64,000 nucleotides of DNA from Vitellaria paradoxa (GCA_019916065.1 CM034239.1:35550419-35614418), one strand, 5' to 3'; positions 46,401-57,984 are shown, counted from the first letter of the stretch. Notes: a model not told the origin generated them from the sequence alone. Program-made: numbers and translations.

Positions 46401-48174
46401 TTGTCATTATGGTTTTAAATGGTTTGGGGTTGTTCGAATATTTTTGGGGACAGATCGAGATAAATTGGGTAGATCGGGGTAAATTGGATTGGATATCGAA
46501 TTCAGGACAGATCGGGGCAGATTTGGATTGGATGTCGAATTCAGGGCATAGCGGGGTGGAGGCAATCCTATTGCCATATTCGATCAAATATCCAATTTTT
46601 TTTTTAAACCAAATCCAAATCTGATCCAATCTCCAAAAAAAAAAAAAAAAAAAAAAAAAATCCAAATCCGCATTCATTCGTCTCAGATAATGGATTGGAT
46701 TCGGACGGGGTTGAGATGGCCATCCCTATATCTCATCTTAGAGCACGTGCACCAATGGATGGCCAAATTATCTAGTAAATAGTCCACATTTTGGGTTTAG
46801 TTAGTAGCTTTTATTTTTCAAGCCACACCAATGCTAAGCATTTTACCAATTGTCTATTAAAAAATTAATTTTTCAAAATTGGAGCCTGTTGTCTTCTTCA
46901 ATATAAAGGCCATTATCTTCTTCAACAAATAATAAACAATTGTTTAAATGGTGAACAGTAACTCGATAGAAATGAAGAGTTACTGTAGTAGGAGCAAAAA
47001 TAGCTGTAACTTTGGAGAATCTGTTACAGATGATTTTCTTTATTTACTAGCAAAAATACATAAAACTTATTTACCTATTCTACTGCACATACTCTTAGGC
47101 CATCAAACTTTTAGGACTAGCCTAATTTTTTGTGGGTGATAAATTCACGATTTGTTATTAGTGGTGCGTGTAGTTTTTAAAAATCACTAAAAAAACTCTG
47201 AAAATCACTAAAAATTTCTAAAAGTTATTTACTTTTTATCTCGCTGTATAAATTACGAACTTACAAATTATTTCATTTTATCTCACTTTTTATTACTCTA
47301 GACGGATCCTACACATATTAAAAAATTGATGCGTGTGACACCAATCAAATGCGATTCGTGAATCACTTAATAGGTGCCATAAAAAATGACGTAAGACGTA
47401 AATTAAACGTAAATTAAGGGACAATAAGAGATGAAGTTGATGGAATTAGTGAAATTAATTGGTACCGGTGAAATCCATTGGCATTCATGTAGATGGGGCC
47501 TTGAGGGACATAGTCAGGGTCTGGTTGAACTGATTTCATGCTATTATTTCGAGCAGCTTCTTTAATTAACGACCGGGTTTTGGCCAGAGCTGCTTCAATC
47601 CTCTCCAACCTTGTGTATCTCTTAATGACTCCTGTTGATCCATTGGCAGGAGGTGTTCCGGCAGATGATTCCTCTTCCTGTTATTGGAGATCGAGCAATG
47701 AAAGATATTGATACAAGAAACCACTAAATATGTCTCAGCTGTTCACATGTACGCGAAGCAAATGAAATCGATTCAGTGATGATAACATCATATATATATA
47801 GTAATTACCAATGGAGATTGAAGACCTGCTTCCTCAGACAGAAATGCTTGTGCTAGTGAGCTACTATTCAATGTGGAAGAAGAAGCCAATGGAGATTCAG
47901 CTACTCGCACCAAATTGAAAGGCCTTTCTCGTTCTAATTGATCATTGATGGCCTGCAGGGAATAAGAAGCCGAAAAACCGACTCTCAGAGTCCAAGGAGA
48001 GTGCGATGAAATCCAAGACCTCTCCGGACCCAGTGAATAGTCAACTAGTGAGATGACGAGGAAAGGAGAGACAAGTAAGAGCACCGAAATTGAGATTGAG
48101 TAGTAGGAGAAAGAGGAGGAGGAAGAAGAAGAAGAAGAAGAAGCAGCGCGATGGGGCTTGTTTGGAATCCTCAT
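43425..48174 (-). CDS. GT47 exostosin-family glycosyltransferase gene, frameshifted
   Basis: Five exons are recognised: 48174-47809, 47677-47466, 44853-44505, 44380-44163 and about 43867-43425, with GT donors and AG acceptors at the first three introns. The product, about 525 residues if the frame held, has a short basic and poly-Ser N-terminus, one membrane anchor ([14 protein letters not shown]), a helical stem ([20 protein letters not shown]), [13 protein letters not shown], then the exostosin domain: [78 protein letters not shown] and [18 protein letters not shown], ending [10 protein letters not shown]. This is the plant At5g03795/At3g07620-like group: Golgi type II enzymes, probably acting on cell-wall glycans, with unknown substrate. 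One base is missing near 43768-43778, between SYESMLKR and the [10 protein letters not shown] block. The exon 4-5 junction is also one base out of phase. So it is either a recent pseudogene or affected by sequencing errors. Confidence 0.88.
43913..44119. repeat. MITE-like insertion in intron 4 of the GT47 gene
   Basis: The ends are CCCGTTTGAAGGA and, in reverse complement, CCCATTTGGAAGA, around an AT-rich body with ACTTAAAAGTTATTAAA and GGTACTAAAAATTATTAAA. The same internal phrases occur at 60530-60880. Removing it leaves an intron of about 85 bp, a normal plant size, so the element probably entered an existing short intron. Confidence 0.55.
45156..46728. mobile_element. hAT-like element, 1573 bp, inside intron 2 of the GT47 gene
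   Basis: The 8-bp TATCTCAT is perfectly repeated on both sides (45148-45155 and 46729-46736). Ends are TGTGGATGGTAACA and, in reverse complement, TAGGGATGGCCATC. An 8-bp duplication and such ends fit hAT elements. No transposase is present. Near the right end (46487-46555), a GGATTGGAT-TCGAATTCAGG unit is repeated in tandem. An A-run lies at about 46635-46660. Confidence 0.87.
47160..47312 (-). repeat. MITE-like repeat family B, copy in intron 2 of the GT47 gene
   Basis: Read on the minus strand it begins GTAGGATCCGTCTAGAGTAA and runs through TAAAAAGTGAGATAAAATGA, GTTCGTAATTTATACAGCGA and GATAAAAAGTAAATAACTTT. This is the same order as in the 50.2-51.0 kb copies. Confidence 0.6.
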
Positions 48175-48800
48175 CTTCGTCCAAAAACCAACAATCCCTT
48201 TCTTGTGCTAATGGAATAAGAGAGTTGGAGAAGTCTTGGTGATTGGTTGATGCATTTCTTCAGTGCAAGTTATTCTTTGCCTTGTATCAGATGCCTACTA
48301 TTCTCGTGAATAAACAATATAAAAATGATATGCATGTGCTGATGACATGGTTCTTCTTGTATGGGGATTTCCATCAAGCAAGGTTTACTTGAGAATGACG
48401 CTTTGTCAATTCCTCTCTCCAACCTCAAGTGTCAATTTTCTTTTTTTTTTTTTTTCAAAGTCATAGTTCACATCCGGTGGGATATATTTTGTCCAGATTT
48501 GCTAAAGTGTTGGTAATTCACTTGGGCGGGCAGCTGGTAAAACCAATCAAATTACTTGATTTCGATTCGATTATTGACTCAGGACCTCAATTATAATTTT
48601 AAATTTATTATATTTTTAAATCAAATCAAAATTCGGCTCAAATAATTAATAAATATAATATCAAATATCAAATTATTCAAAATCGAAATCGGGATCGATT
48701 AGACTAAAGGATCAATTACGTTCGAGTGGAAATATCGTTATGTTAAGTATGAAGTATTTTTAAAATCATCAAGTTTAACAAGTCTCATTCAAAACTCTTT
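48175..48800 (-). promoter_or_regulatory. Upstream region of the GT47 gene
   Basis: The 600 bp upstream of the start codon (48174, minus strand) holds no other gene. No convincing TATA box or start site was identified. A T-run at about 48439-48455 and AT-rich sequence make up the rest. Confidence 0.3.
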
Positions 48801-49112
48801 GGTGGTATTTGGTTTACTTTTCATTTTTTGTTTTATATTTTTTTTATGTTTTAAAAATCTTAAAATAAGAAACAAAAATGCTCTATTTTCATTATTTTGA
48901 GATTTTTCTTATTTTGAGTTAAAAATGCTCAAAACAGTTTTTTGTCATTTTTCATTTTATGTATAAACCTTTTTTATTTTCTAAAATAAATTTTTGAAAA
49001 TACAAGTGATCAAATAAGTTTTGAGCTATTTTTCTTATTTTAAAAAACGTAAAATAGAAAATGAGTTCAAAATAAAAAATAAAAAAAAAAAAAAAAAAAA
49101 TCAAATGGGCCC
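48801..49112 (-). repeat. MITE-like repeat family A, copy 2 (reverse)
   Basis: Begins GGTGGTATTTGGTTTAC and ends CAAATGGGCCC. Internal AAACAGTTTTTTGTCATTTT and TGAGATTTTTCTTATTTTGA are the reverse complement of the landmarks in copies 1 and 3. Confidence 0.72.
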
Positions 49113-49190
49113 TTATTATTCAAGTCAGTTGGGTACTAATTCTATCCCCAAAATGTGTGAATGAGTGGCACATTTAGGACTGAGAAATCC

Positions 49191-49490
49191 TCATCTAGCC
49201 AACTCGGTAGATTCTTCTATCCCTAACTTTGTAGTGAGGCTTCCAACTTTTCGAACAGGCTTCCATGATCTTTGCCATGAGCCTTTGTCCTTTGTTAAGT
49301 CAAAATTTGAGACTGATTCATAAGAATCAGGTAAATCTGGAAACTCTCCAATACCGTGCTTCAAATATTTACAAGGACGGGAAAGGAGAAAGAAAGAATA
49401 AAGGGAACGCATACAAAAGGAAGGATGAGGGAATCCAAAATACATGCTTTTAGTTGATTGAGCTAGAAAACAGAAGGAAACCAAATGCAA
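49191..49490 (-). other. Unrecognised open reading frame fragment
   Basis: A 99-codon frame whose last 60 codons look more protein-like than the surroundings (GIGEFPDLPDSYESVSNF, then KGSWQRSWKPVRKVGS). I recognise no family. It lies between the GT47 gene and a tandem repeat block, has no paralogue in the window, and could be a relic exon or chance. Confidence 0.2.
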
Positions 49491-50176
49491 TCCCTAATAA
49501 ACTTTTTATGTTTTTATTTGTCAATTTACAAAAATTTACCTTTCTTCTCAATTTTTCATGATAATTAAAGAAGAAAAAGTAATTTATATCATTTTATCTT
49601 TCATTTTCATTCAATAAATAATACAAATATTAGTGTAAAACAAATCTGAACATCGTACCGTATCTTGTTTAAAAATATGACAACACATAAACTATATATC
49701 AGAAAAAAAATAAGTAAATTTATGTAAAAAAAATTGTGAGTCTATCACTAATTACAATAAATCTACGTAAATTTAGTTACTATTTTCACGTTTACTTTCT
49801 ACCATATTTTTCAAATTATTTTAACTGCAACACTATTTTCACGTTTACTTTCTACCCTATTTTCCAATACAATAAATAGCATACTTTTCTTTTACAAATC
49901 ACCACTAGGCGAGTCAAAATAAAATAATCCCAAATGGATTGCAACAATATGTGAGCCATCCGGGGATTGGACTACTGTTGCCTTAAAGGAGTTGCATAAA
50001 ATTTAGTTTCTCAATAGAAGTGCTCGACTGAATCAAGACTCATTAATTCTACCTTGGCCAATGAAAATTAATTAATTTTCAGATGCCTGCAGGTTTTCAT
50101 TTTCTTCATTTGCGTGGAAACTCCAGCTCCCTTCCTCCTCCAGAGGTGAAATTAATGTATTTATTTTAACTGACTG

Positions 50177-50995
50177 GTGAGAGAAATCGGTGCCTATTTT
50201 AGAGGTCACCACTGTTACACACCTTCGTCATATGAGTTCTGTTTGATTTATTAAAAATTTTTAAAATTTTTAAAAATTATTTACTTTTATCTTACTGCAC
50301 ACATTACGAATCCATAACTTATTTCATTTGGAGTGTGTTTGGAGTAATAAAGGAGATAAAATAAATTAAAGTGAGATAAGTTGTGGGTTCGTATTCGTTG
50401 CAGTGAGATAAAAAGTGTACAATTTTTAAAGTTTTTTTGTATTTTTCATCATTTTCAATAATTTTTTTATTCAAACGAAACTTTTATCTCACTTTTATCT
50501 ATTACATGAATTACGAATCATAATTTATCTCACTTTGGGTGTGTTGGGAGTGATTAAAAAGTGAAATAAAATAAGATAAAGTGAAATAAGTTGTGAGTTG
50601 TAATTTGTCTATGAGTTCGTGGGATAAAATTACGTGTGGGAGAAATCGATGCCTATTTATACAGGTCACCATTGTTACACACTCTTCGTCATATGAGTTA
50701 TGTTTGGCTTATTATAAATCACTGAAAATTTTAAAAATTATTTATTTTTTATCTTATTGCACGAATTACGAATCCATAACTTATTTCACTTTTGGTATGT
50801 TGGAGTGATAAAAAGTAAGATAAAATAAGATAAACTGAGATAGTTGTAGGTTCGTAATTCGTGCAGTGAGATAAAAAGTGTACCATTTTTAAGAGTTCTT
50901 CAGTATTTTTCAGTATTTTTTCAAAGTTTTTTTTTTTATTTCAACGAACTTTTATCTACTTTTTATCACTCTAAACAAACCTACTCTTTAATTAT
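50177..50995. repeat. 459-bp tandem duplication built from MITE family B sequence
   Basis: GTGAGAGAAATCGGTGCCTA at 50177 recurs as GTGGGAGAAATCGATGCCTA at 50636. After each come GGTCACCA-TGTTACACAC, CTTCGTCATATGAGTT, ATTACGAATCCATAACTTAT and a family B inverted structure (AAGTGAGATAAAATAAGATAA-like arms around a TTCGTAATTCGTGCAGTGAG core). A frame at 50593-50808 inside it is not credible. Confidence 0.8.
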
Positions 50996-51330
50996 ATAAC
51001 GATCGAGCTAGCTTGCTAGTCTTTTAAAGAAACAACTGGGCCAAAAAATTCGAACTCTTTCTAGAAGTCAAGAACTATGTTCACAGCATATATGTGAAGA
51101 CGTGAACAAAATGGAAAGTAAAATAAGCTTTATTGAGTGTGTTAAAAAAGGAAAAAAACCCCTACTGCACATATTAAAAACCCCTAGTGCTTTTGTTTGA
51201 TTGAGGCATATTGCCTGTGGGATTAATTGTTCATCCTGTAAGCCTAATTATACTTCATTTTGGTCTTTTATTTGTTGACAAGATAGTATATATTCCTATT
51301 TTTTAAAATTAATTTCGTGTTAAAAATTAA

Positions 51331-51666
51331 GATGGCATTAATTTATTTTTTTATTTTTTATTTTTTATTTTCCTGCTTTTAAGTTTATTGTCATTTTTAT
51401 ACTTTTAAAAATAAGAAAAACAATTTAAAACGCATTTGGTCAATTGTATTTCAAAATTTATTTTAGAAAATAAAAAATAAGTATACACGTGAAATATAAA
51501 ATGACAAAAAGTCGTTATTGAGTATTTTCAACCAAAAATAAAAAAAATCTCAAAATATGAAAAATAAAATATTTTCTATTTCTTTATTTTGATATTTTTA
51601 GAAACATAAAACATATAAAATAAAAAATAAAAATAAAAAAACAAAAAAAAGAAAACTAAATGCCTT
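51331..51666 (+). repeat. MITE-like repeat family A, copy 3
   Basis: Begins GATGGCATTAATTTATTTTT and ends AAACTAAATGCC. Internal ACAAAAAGTCGTTATTGAGT and AAAAAATCTCAAAATATGAA align with copies 1 and 2. It lies just beyond the 3' end of the second GT47 copy. Confidence 0.72.
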
Positions 51667-53039
51667 CTAAATGTTCAAAATTATCTTTTGTCCCATTTCG
51701 TACCTTTGCCAATAATACTACAAAATAATCTCACGTCAAAATTAACGTACAATACAATTAACGCCGGGTGGAGTGGATGATCAACTGTAAACGAGTAGAT
51801 CAATCGCCGAAGCCAGATCGAGTGAATATCAATGTGGAAAACATCATATTCTCTTGGGAGGATCATTCACCAAAATGCCGCTGCACTCGCTTCACTCCTC
51901 CTGCATTCTCCGATACTCATCCCTCCGGAATCCCCGTCAGAGTTTCTCTCAGGCCGGATATCTCACTCACCGGAACCCGAACGAGAAGGAATTCCCAGTC
52001 GAGGACGTCGCTGAAAGGTAGGACGTAGTGCTGAGAGATCAACACGGGCACGCACTCGCGTAAATCGCCTCCACGATCCTGGGGCTGGCAACCTCCCACC
52101 CGCTCTGACAAATGCAGTACTTGCTCTTCTGCATCATTTCGGGTACGACAAGTTTGTTTGGGAGATTTTTTGTACACGAGGATGTCTGTGTCTTTGTTCA
52201 TCCAGTGCTGAGCAACGTGGTCTTATTCGGCCGTTTGGTCTCCCTGCGAAGAAGGCCAGAATTGTCGGTCGGAGGGCGGTAAACCCCCGGTGAGTCCTTC
52301 GATTTAGCCCTGTTTTCAGATTGATCTCGGGAGGGATGCGTCTTTCTTCGGGTTGAAGGGCTCGGAGGTGTTGGCGTTGCAGAGTACCGGACTTGAATTG
52401 AAATACAACTGCGGAGTACCAAGTGCCGCGGGCCTGCACCGTTACAAATGTTACTCATAAGTCCACGTTATTATACTATCTATATATATATATATATAAT
52501 ATATATATGTCCACTATCACCAAGAAAATTATAAAAACATTGTGGAAACTTAAAAACTCGATGAAACCTTAATTTTGGAAATGCTTTTTCTAATATTTTA
52601 TTATACCCCTTTAATCCCTGCATCAATTTTTGAAATTGAATTGAAAAAGGCTTTCAAAGTCTACCCTTAATTAAATAATTTTACATTAAAAAATTTTTAA
52701 TATGTATCATTTTTCTTTTATGCTCAGGTTTAGTCAGATAAACTAAGTAAAGTGTAAATGAAATAATTACACGCATTTCTTATTCACTTCTTTAGTGTTA
52801 ATACTAGACTCCATAGGAGTAGAAGGCAACGTTGTAGATTTTTATTTATAATTTAGGGTTCATTCGTGTCTATTCGTGTTTATATTTAAATATTTTAAAA
52901 TTTAGTAAAAATATTAAATAATTAATTTATTTTAAAATTAGACTAAATCGTATTAATTTCAAGTTAACGTGTATATATATATATATAGTGCCATGTTAAT
53001 TTCTCTCTCAATAACTTTACATTCATATTGTGTTTCATG

Positions 53040-53400
53040 ACTAATGTTGTTACTTACCCATGAGAGTAAGGCAATTGCGGCATCAGGAGTGGGCCTACCT
53101 GGTGCTTCTAGATTTCTATTTGCGCTCGTGGGGGAGAAGATATGATGCTGGCTACCAAATTCCTCACTGTTGGTCTTCCCAAATAATTTTCAGGAGGTCC
53201 CATTTGATGTGCCAGCTATTTCTAGTAAATCACTGAGTATCCCCCTTCTAATTGATGGGCTTCAAGCCCAAGTATTCTTAAAGAGCCATTACTATTGCGT
53301 TGTCCAGCCCGACAACAGGCCTTACTAGCCCTTGGGCCTATTCTGTCCAACCCACTTGGGGGTTTACCGATTTCCTCAATCCACAACATGAGATATTATT
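53040..53400. other. GC-balanced stretch within intron 3 of the GT47 pseudogene
   Basis: About 360 bp, richer in GC than the intron around it, with repeated GGGCCT/GGGCTT and CCCAAG/CAAGCCC-type phrases. There is no open frame of note and no match to the exostosin family. It may be an inserted fragment of another gene or element. Confidence 0.3.
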
Positions 53401-53839
53401 TTAAGTACGTACTTAAAAATTAAATAAACATTTAGAGACATGATAATAGACATACCCAATCGTGGCAAGAAAGCATGAAATGATCAGCTCCGAGGCTTCT
53501 GTTCTCCAAAAGGGGTATTGGTGGAAATGAGATTGAAGTAGCCAGCGACAGTTCGCTGGAGGACAGCTTTTGTCGCGGATAATCGGATCGAAGAGGGTTT
53601 CAATGATCATCACCACACTGAACGGAATGGTAATACACATGGGCTTCCTCTGGATCTCTGGTTCGGAAGTGGGAGGAATTCATTTCCATCAATTTGAGGA
53701 AGATTACTTCGATGGAGTATATGCTCTTGCAAGGGCCGTTGTGAATATCGGCGGTTCTCCCTCCTCGTCCACATCACCTTCAACATTCTTTCCATTCATT
53801 GGTAGGCTCCTTCCGTCAAAAATAAGTACGAGGAAATAA

Positions 53840-55775
53840 TGTTATTTTATTGTAACTTAATTTAGAGGTAATTACAAGATGATATCATAAAATTGTGTTT
53901 CATTATCACTTCTTTCTCGTAGTCATGTATCAAGTCTGAACTTAATTATGAATATTACTCTTAATTTTATAATTATATATTAATAAAATTAATTAGAATC
54001 ATATCTATATAATATATATTCACTACCCACGTAACGAATGTATAAGGAGGAATTAGTGTCAATTAAGAGCGATTATTGATTTTGAATTTAACCTAATTAT
54101 TTAAGTTATTATTATAAGAGTAATTGAATTGGTCTGAATTATTTCATGCTAGCTCGAATTATAACTAAATAAGACAGCTTAAGTCATTTGAATATTTGAT
54201 ACCCACTAGATGGAGACGGACTAAATTAGTCCCGAGTAGGGTTTTCAAATATAAATGAGTAAATTTTTATTTTTAATAGTTTATTATTACTTAATATTTA
54301 TATTGTGTGTATATATATATATATATATAATATAACAAGATTAATATATTTACACTCTTCCACTGATTTTCTTTACATTATTTTTTCATTTAGTAAATTA
54401 AAATTATTGTGGAGTGCAATTAGGTGATAGAAGAGTGCAAAAACCTTCATCCAATATACAATTTTAATTACATTTCAATTCTAACAATACAAGGATTGAA
54501 ACTGAATCAAAATATATATATATAACTAGCAAGTCCCACCCCCCCTCGATGGACAGGTCACTATAATCAATTATTTATTGAATTATATTAATTAACAAAA
54601 ATAATTATAATGAATACAACAAAACAGAACAGAACAAAATAATAAAAAAATGGTGAAGTTGCATGCCACGGCGTCATTAAACTTACCCGTCTTACTATGT
54701 TGCTATTAATATGTACGTCAATTTCCTTTATCAGGACAATTTTACCCTTTGGGTAATTTAATGGCAATTATAGGAACTTCCCTCAATAATTTATTAATTA
54801 GAAAGACCTCTCTAGTAATTATAAATAAGCTTGTTCTAATTATCAAAAATAACAAAAATCTCCCTTACTCAAAATATTATAATTTAGTACTTTGTCAACA
54901 CCAGTATTTTTGGTAAGAAATTATGCACTACTAAGGTTTAGTGGTGTTCAGCAATTTGATGAAATTAAATGTCTAATTCAAAAATTATACAATTTATTGT
55001 GCGTGTTGTTGTATTTAACAATGTAATTATATCATTACAAAATGATTTTCATAAATTAATTTATAATTTTTTTGATAAGTGTAAATTAACTATACTTATT
55101 ATTGAAAAGAGTGAAATGATTTGAGATGAAAATGAAATTAAAATTATAACCGAATGATTAATTTTTATCAGACTGAGAATGTATCTAGAAGATATGAAAT
55201 ATAATATTTTTAACTGGATTCTCTGTAATTTTTCATAGTTATAGGAAGTAATTGCAATTTTTAATTAATAAAGCGTTCTATTCAATTTTAAATACTTAGA
55301 GTATACGTAGGTCTCTAGATTACTTTTAAATTATATAAAGAGTACAATTATCTTCTCATATAGTTTTTGACTTTATAAAAATACGGAAAAAATAATAAAA
55401 TGAGGTGATTGTTCATAATATTTGTAAACAAGAAAAATCTATGTAAATTTCACATTATTAAGAGAGTTTCATCTAATTAATGTTAATTGTGGAACAGGTT
55501 AATATAATATATCCTTTCTAACAACTACTTATAATTAAGTATTCAAACATATTACTAATACATTCTAAATAATAGATTGAAATTAATTATTAAAATGTAT
55601 TAATAATTGAGGAATTGACCAAGGAAAAGGACATATCCAATTTAAGTAATATATTAGACAATATTCCCTATCAATGACAGCTCAATTTCCTCATAAATTT
55701 TCAAATATATAATTATTAATCAATTGAAATTCTTAGTATCAAAGGGATATCTCTCCCCCTTAAAATTTAGCTTAG
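53840..55775. other. AT-rich intron 2 of the GT47 pseudogene, nothing else recognised
   Basis: It lies between exon 3 (from 53809) and exon 2 (to 56333) of the pseudogene. It holds AT microsatellites (about 54310-54328) and no supported gene. Confidence 0.4.
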
Positions 55776-55778
55776 GAG

Positions 55779-56224
55779 GGCCTGTTTGGCTGTTTTCAAA
55801 AAAGGGTGAAAAACACTTAAAATCTTTAAAAACTTCTGAAAACTTCTAAAATTTCTTAATATATTTTGCACTTTTCATATTTCATGAAATTTCTATAAAT
55901 TTATATATATATTTATATATTTATATATAAATATTTACAAACCTCAATAAATGCTCTACAGACCCAATAATATTCCACAATTCTTAATAATTTTTTTTCT
56001 ATAAATCTCAAAAACTTTCTAATCATTTTTAATAAATTCTGATAAAAAATTATTTTGACAGAACCAAAAAATTGTTCAGTAATTTATATCTTAAAAAAGT
56101 TGACGTAAAGTTAAAAAATTTCATTATTTATTCCTAAAAAACGTAATTGCGAGCCGCATGTCAAATGCTAAAAGATTTTTAAATCCACATTTTTGATGTT
56201 TTTCGTTACTTCAAACCGATCCTT
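55779..56224. repeat. MITE-like element in intron 2 of the GT47 pseudogene
   Basis: Ends GGCCTGTTTGGCTGTTTTC and, in reverse complement, GGATCGGTTTGAAGTAACG, with TTA close to both sides. The body is AT-rich and partly self-complementary (AAACTTCTGAAAACTTC, ATTTTTGATGTTTTTCG). The ends resemble PIF/Harbinger-type repeats, but the precise borders are unsure. Confidence 0.5.
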
Positions 56225-56285
56225 AACGTTGTGTCAGGTTTGTGAGTTTGGATTTCAATTGAACCTATAAAGGGTACACACAAAA

Positions 56286-56300
56286 GGGGGGGGGGGGGGG
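56286..56300. repeat. Poly-G run (15 G)
   Basis: Uninterrupted (G)15 shortly downstream, in gene sense, of exon 2 of the GT47 pseudogene. Length may be unreliable in sequencing. Confidence 0.85.
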
Positions 56301-56898
56301 TAGAAGAAGAAGAATTGTGATGACTTAATTACCTGTGGAAGGCATAAGCGTTCCTGTAGACGCCTCCCCGTGGAACATAATCTGAATCTCGAAGAGGCGA
56401 TGAACGGCTCTGATTAACCATTGCATCTCTGATCAAAATTCTGGCTCTTGCAAGACCTGCTTCGAGCCTTTCTAGTTTTGCATCTCTCTTCTTTGCCGTT
56501 CTTCTCAACCCAGATTTCCCGTTCACGCCCTCTTGGTCTTTGACTTTCTGCACCATATATAATAAGAACTGACCCATAAATAATATATATATACACCAAA
56601 TTAAAAAAATGGGAAGCCCATTGTTAATAGAGAGAAAATCACTGGTGAAGAAGAAGAAGAAGAAGAAGTGGGAATTAATTAATACATGTAATGAAGGGGT
56701 AAGAGACCAGTTGAAGGCAAGCGTGGGCGTGGAAAAGGAAGAAGAAGAGATGGTACTAGTGAATGACCATGGTGAAGATGGAAGAGGAAAACAGAGATAA
56801 TCCCTTGGAAGCATTTGTTATCAGTACCACAACAACTACAGCGAATGAACTAACGAGCAACAGACTCATACATGTATATGCTGCACTAAATTGTCTCA

Positions 56899-56939
<41 letters not shown>

Positions 56940-57329
56940 GTATATGTATATGTATATATTGGCGCTTATAAACTACAGTGACTCGGTGAGCTTCTAAAAC
57001 TTAGCCGGGCCGCATGAGCTAGGATGCTCCCAATAGTGGCCGCTTTTCCCGGAGAAAAGGGCCAAACTCGCATCAGAGTTACTTGCTTTGCAAGGCTTTT
57101 TTTTTTCCCCCTTTTTCCTTTTTCTTTTTTCTTTTTTCCCCTGTTCTGGGAAGATATATTATTTGGGAGTTGGATAGACTCTTCAGTGTTTCAAATTTTC
57201 AGGACTTAACCAGGCTGACTACAAGATTAATAGGTGGCAACAGAAGAGAGGGCATGAGCTTATGATCTAATTTATCAGAAACATTATGATGTGCTCGGTG
57301 GTGTTTAAATATATAAATATAACCTATAT

Positions 57330-57984
57330 TTGTATAACAAAATAAGACAGTTTTTAATCTCCTTCTCACGAATTAAGATTCAACCGTTAAAAATTATTTT
57401 TTTCTTCTATTCAACAATTAAAATTTTTTTTTATAATTTTAACTTTCTGTTCAATTCTTATTTTAATAAACTCTATTATTATTTATTTCACAAAACGATT
57501 TGAATGTTTTAAATTTTAATATATTTCAAGGGTGTAGATCTTATACAAATTAAAATTATCAATTTAAAATTATCTCAATCATGATGTTTAAAAAATTGAA
57601 CGTACGAAATTAAAGTATCATAATTTATATTTTTTATGGTACTTTTCAAAAATTAACTGGGGAGAGAGAGAGAGAGAGAGAAAAAACACATATAGTAACT
57701 GTTAGGGTCTAAAATTTTAAAAAAAAAAATTAAAACTTATCAATTATCATAGCTTTTTTATTTGAACTTTTTGTTCAAAATTTAATTATGGGTGCATTTG
57801 GAGTTATATAAATTTGTAAAAGTTAGTATCTCGTACTCTATACAATGAGTAAAAAATTTAAATTTTACAACCTCGTAATTTGTGTTGTAGAGTTTTGTAT
57901 TTATTTTTTAACTCCAAAGGGTGCCTGTATAAGTAATTTAATACTAATTTTATTTAGACTATCATAGGTATGGGTTATTACTAG
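57330..57984 (+). mobile_element. Helitron-like element, upstream copy of a tandem pair
   Basis: About 655 bp ending TAGGTATGGGTTATTACTAG, followed by T. It shares its body with the next element (CAATTCTTATTTTA, AAGGGTGTAGATCTTATAC or AAGGTTAAGATCGTATAC, TAGGGTCTAAA-TTTTAAAA), about 640 bp apart. The left end (TTGTATAACAAAATAAGACAG) is diverged. A GA microsatellite lies at 57662-57681. No coding capacity. Confidence 0.5.

Larger units (their letters stand above)
51760..56869 (-). pseudogene. GT47 exostosin-family glycosyltransferase pseudogene (tandem copy)
   Basis: The same exon order as the gene at 43425-48174, about 8.5 kb away. Exon 2 (56547-56333) is intact: RLEAGLARARILIRDA, then DSDYVPRGGVYRNAYAFHR. 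Exon 3 (53809-53456) keeps DEEGEPPIF, PFSVVMIIETL and the end LSCHDW but has several frame changes. Exon 4 begins at 52433 with [20 protein letters not shown] in a shifted frame and [14 protein letters not shown] in another, running straight into exon 5 without an intron. Exon 5 keeps CVPVLISQHYVLPFSDVLDW and HSIWLRRL but loses frame in the cysteine motif, and no conserved stop follows. A possible exon 1 with a membrane anchor (MSLLLVSSFAVVVVVLIT) starts at 56869. Splice sites after exons 2 and 3 are intact. Clearly non-functional. Confidence 0.93.

Noticed and set aside
56609..56981. Plus-strand frames rich in Lys/Glu and Tyr/Val
   Set aside because: They come from GAA and TATG microsatellites opposite the GT47 pseudogene and have no family features.
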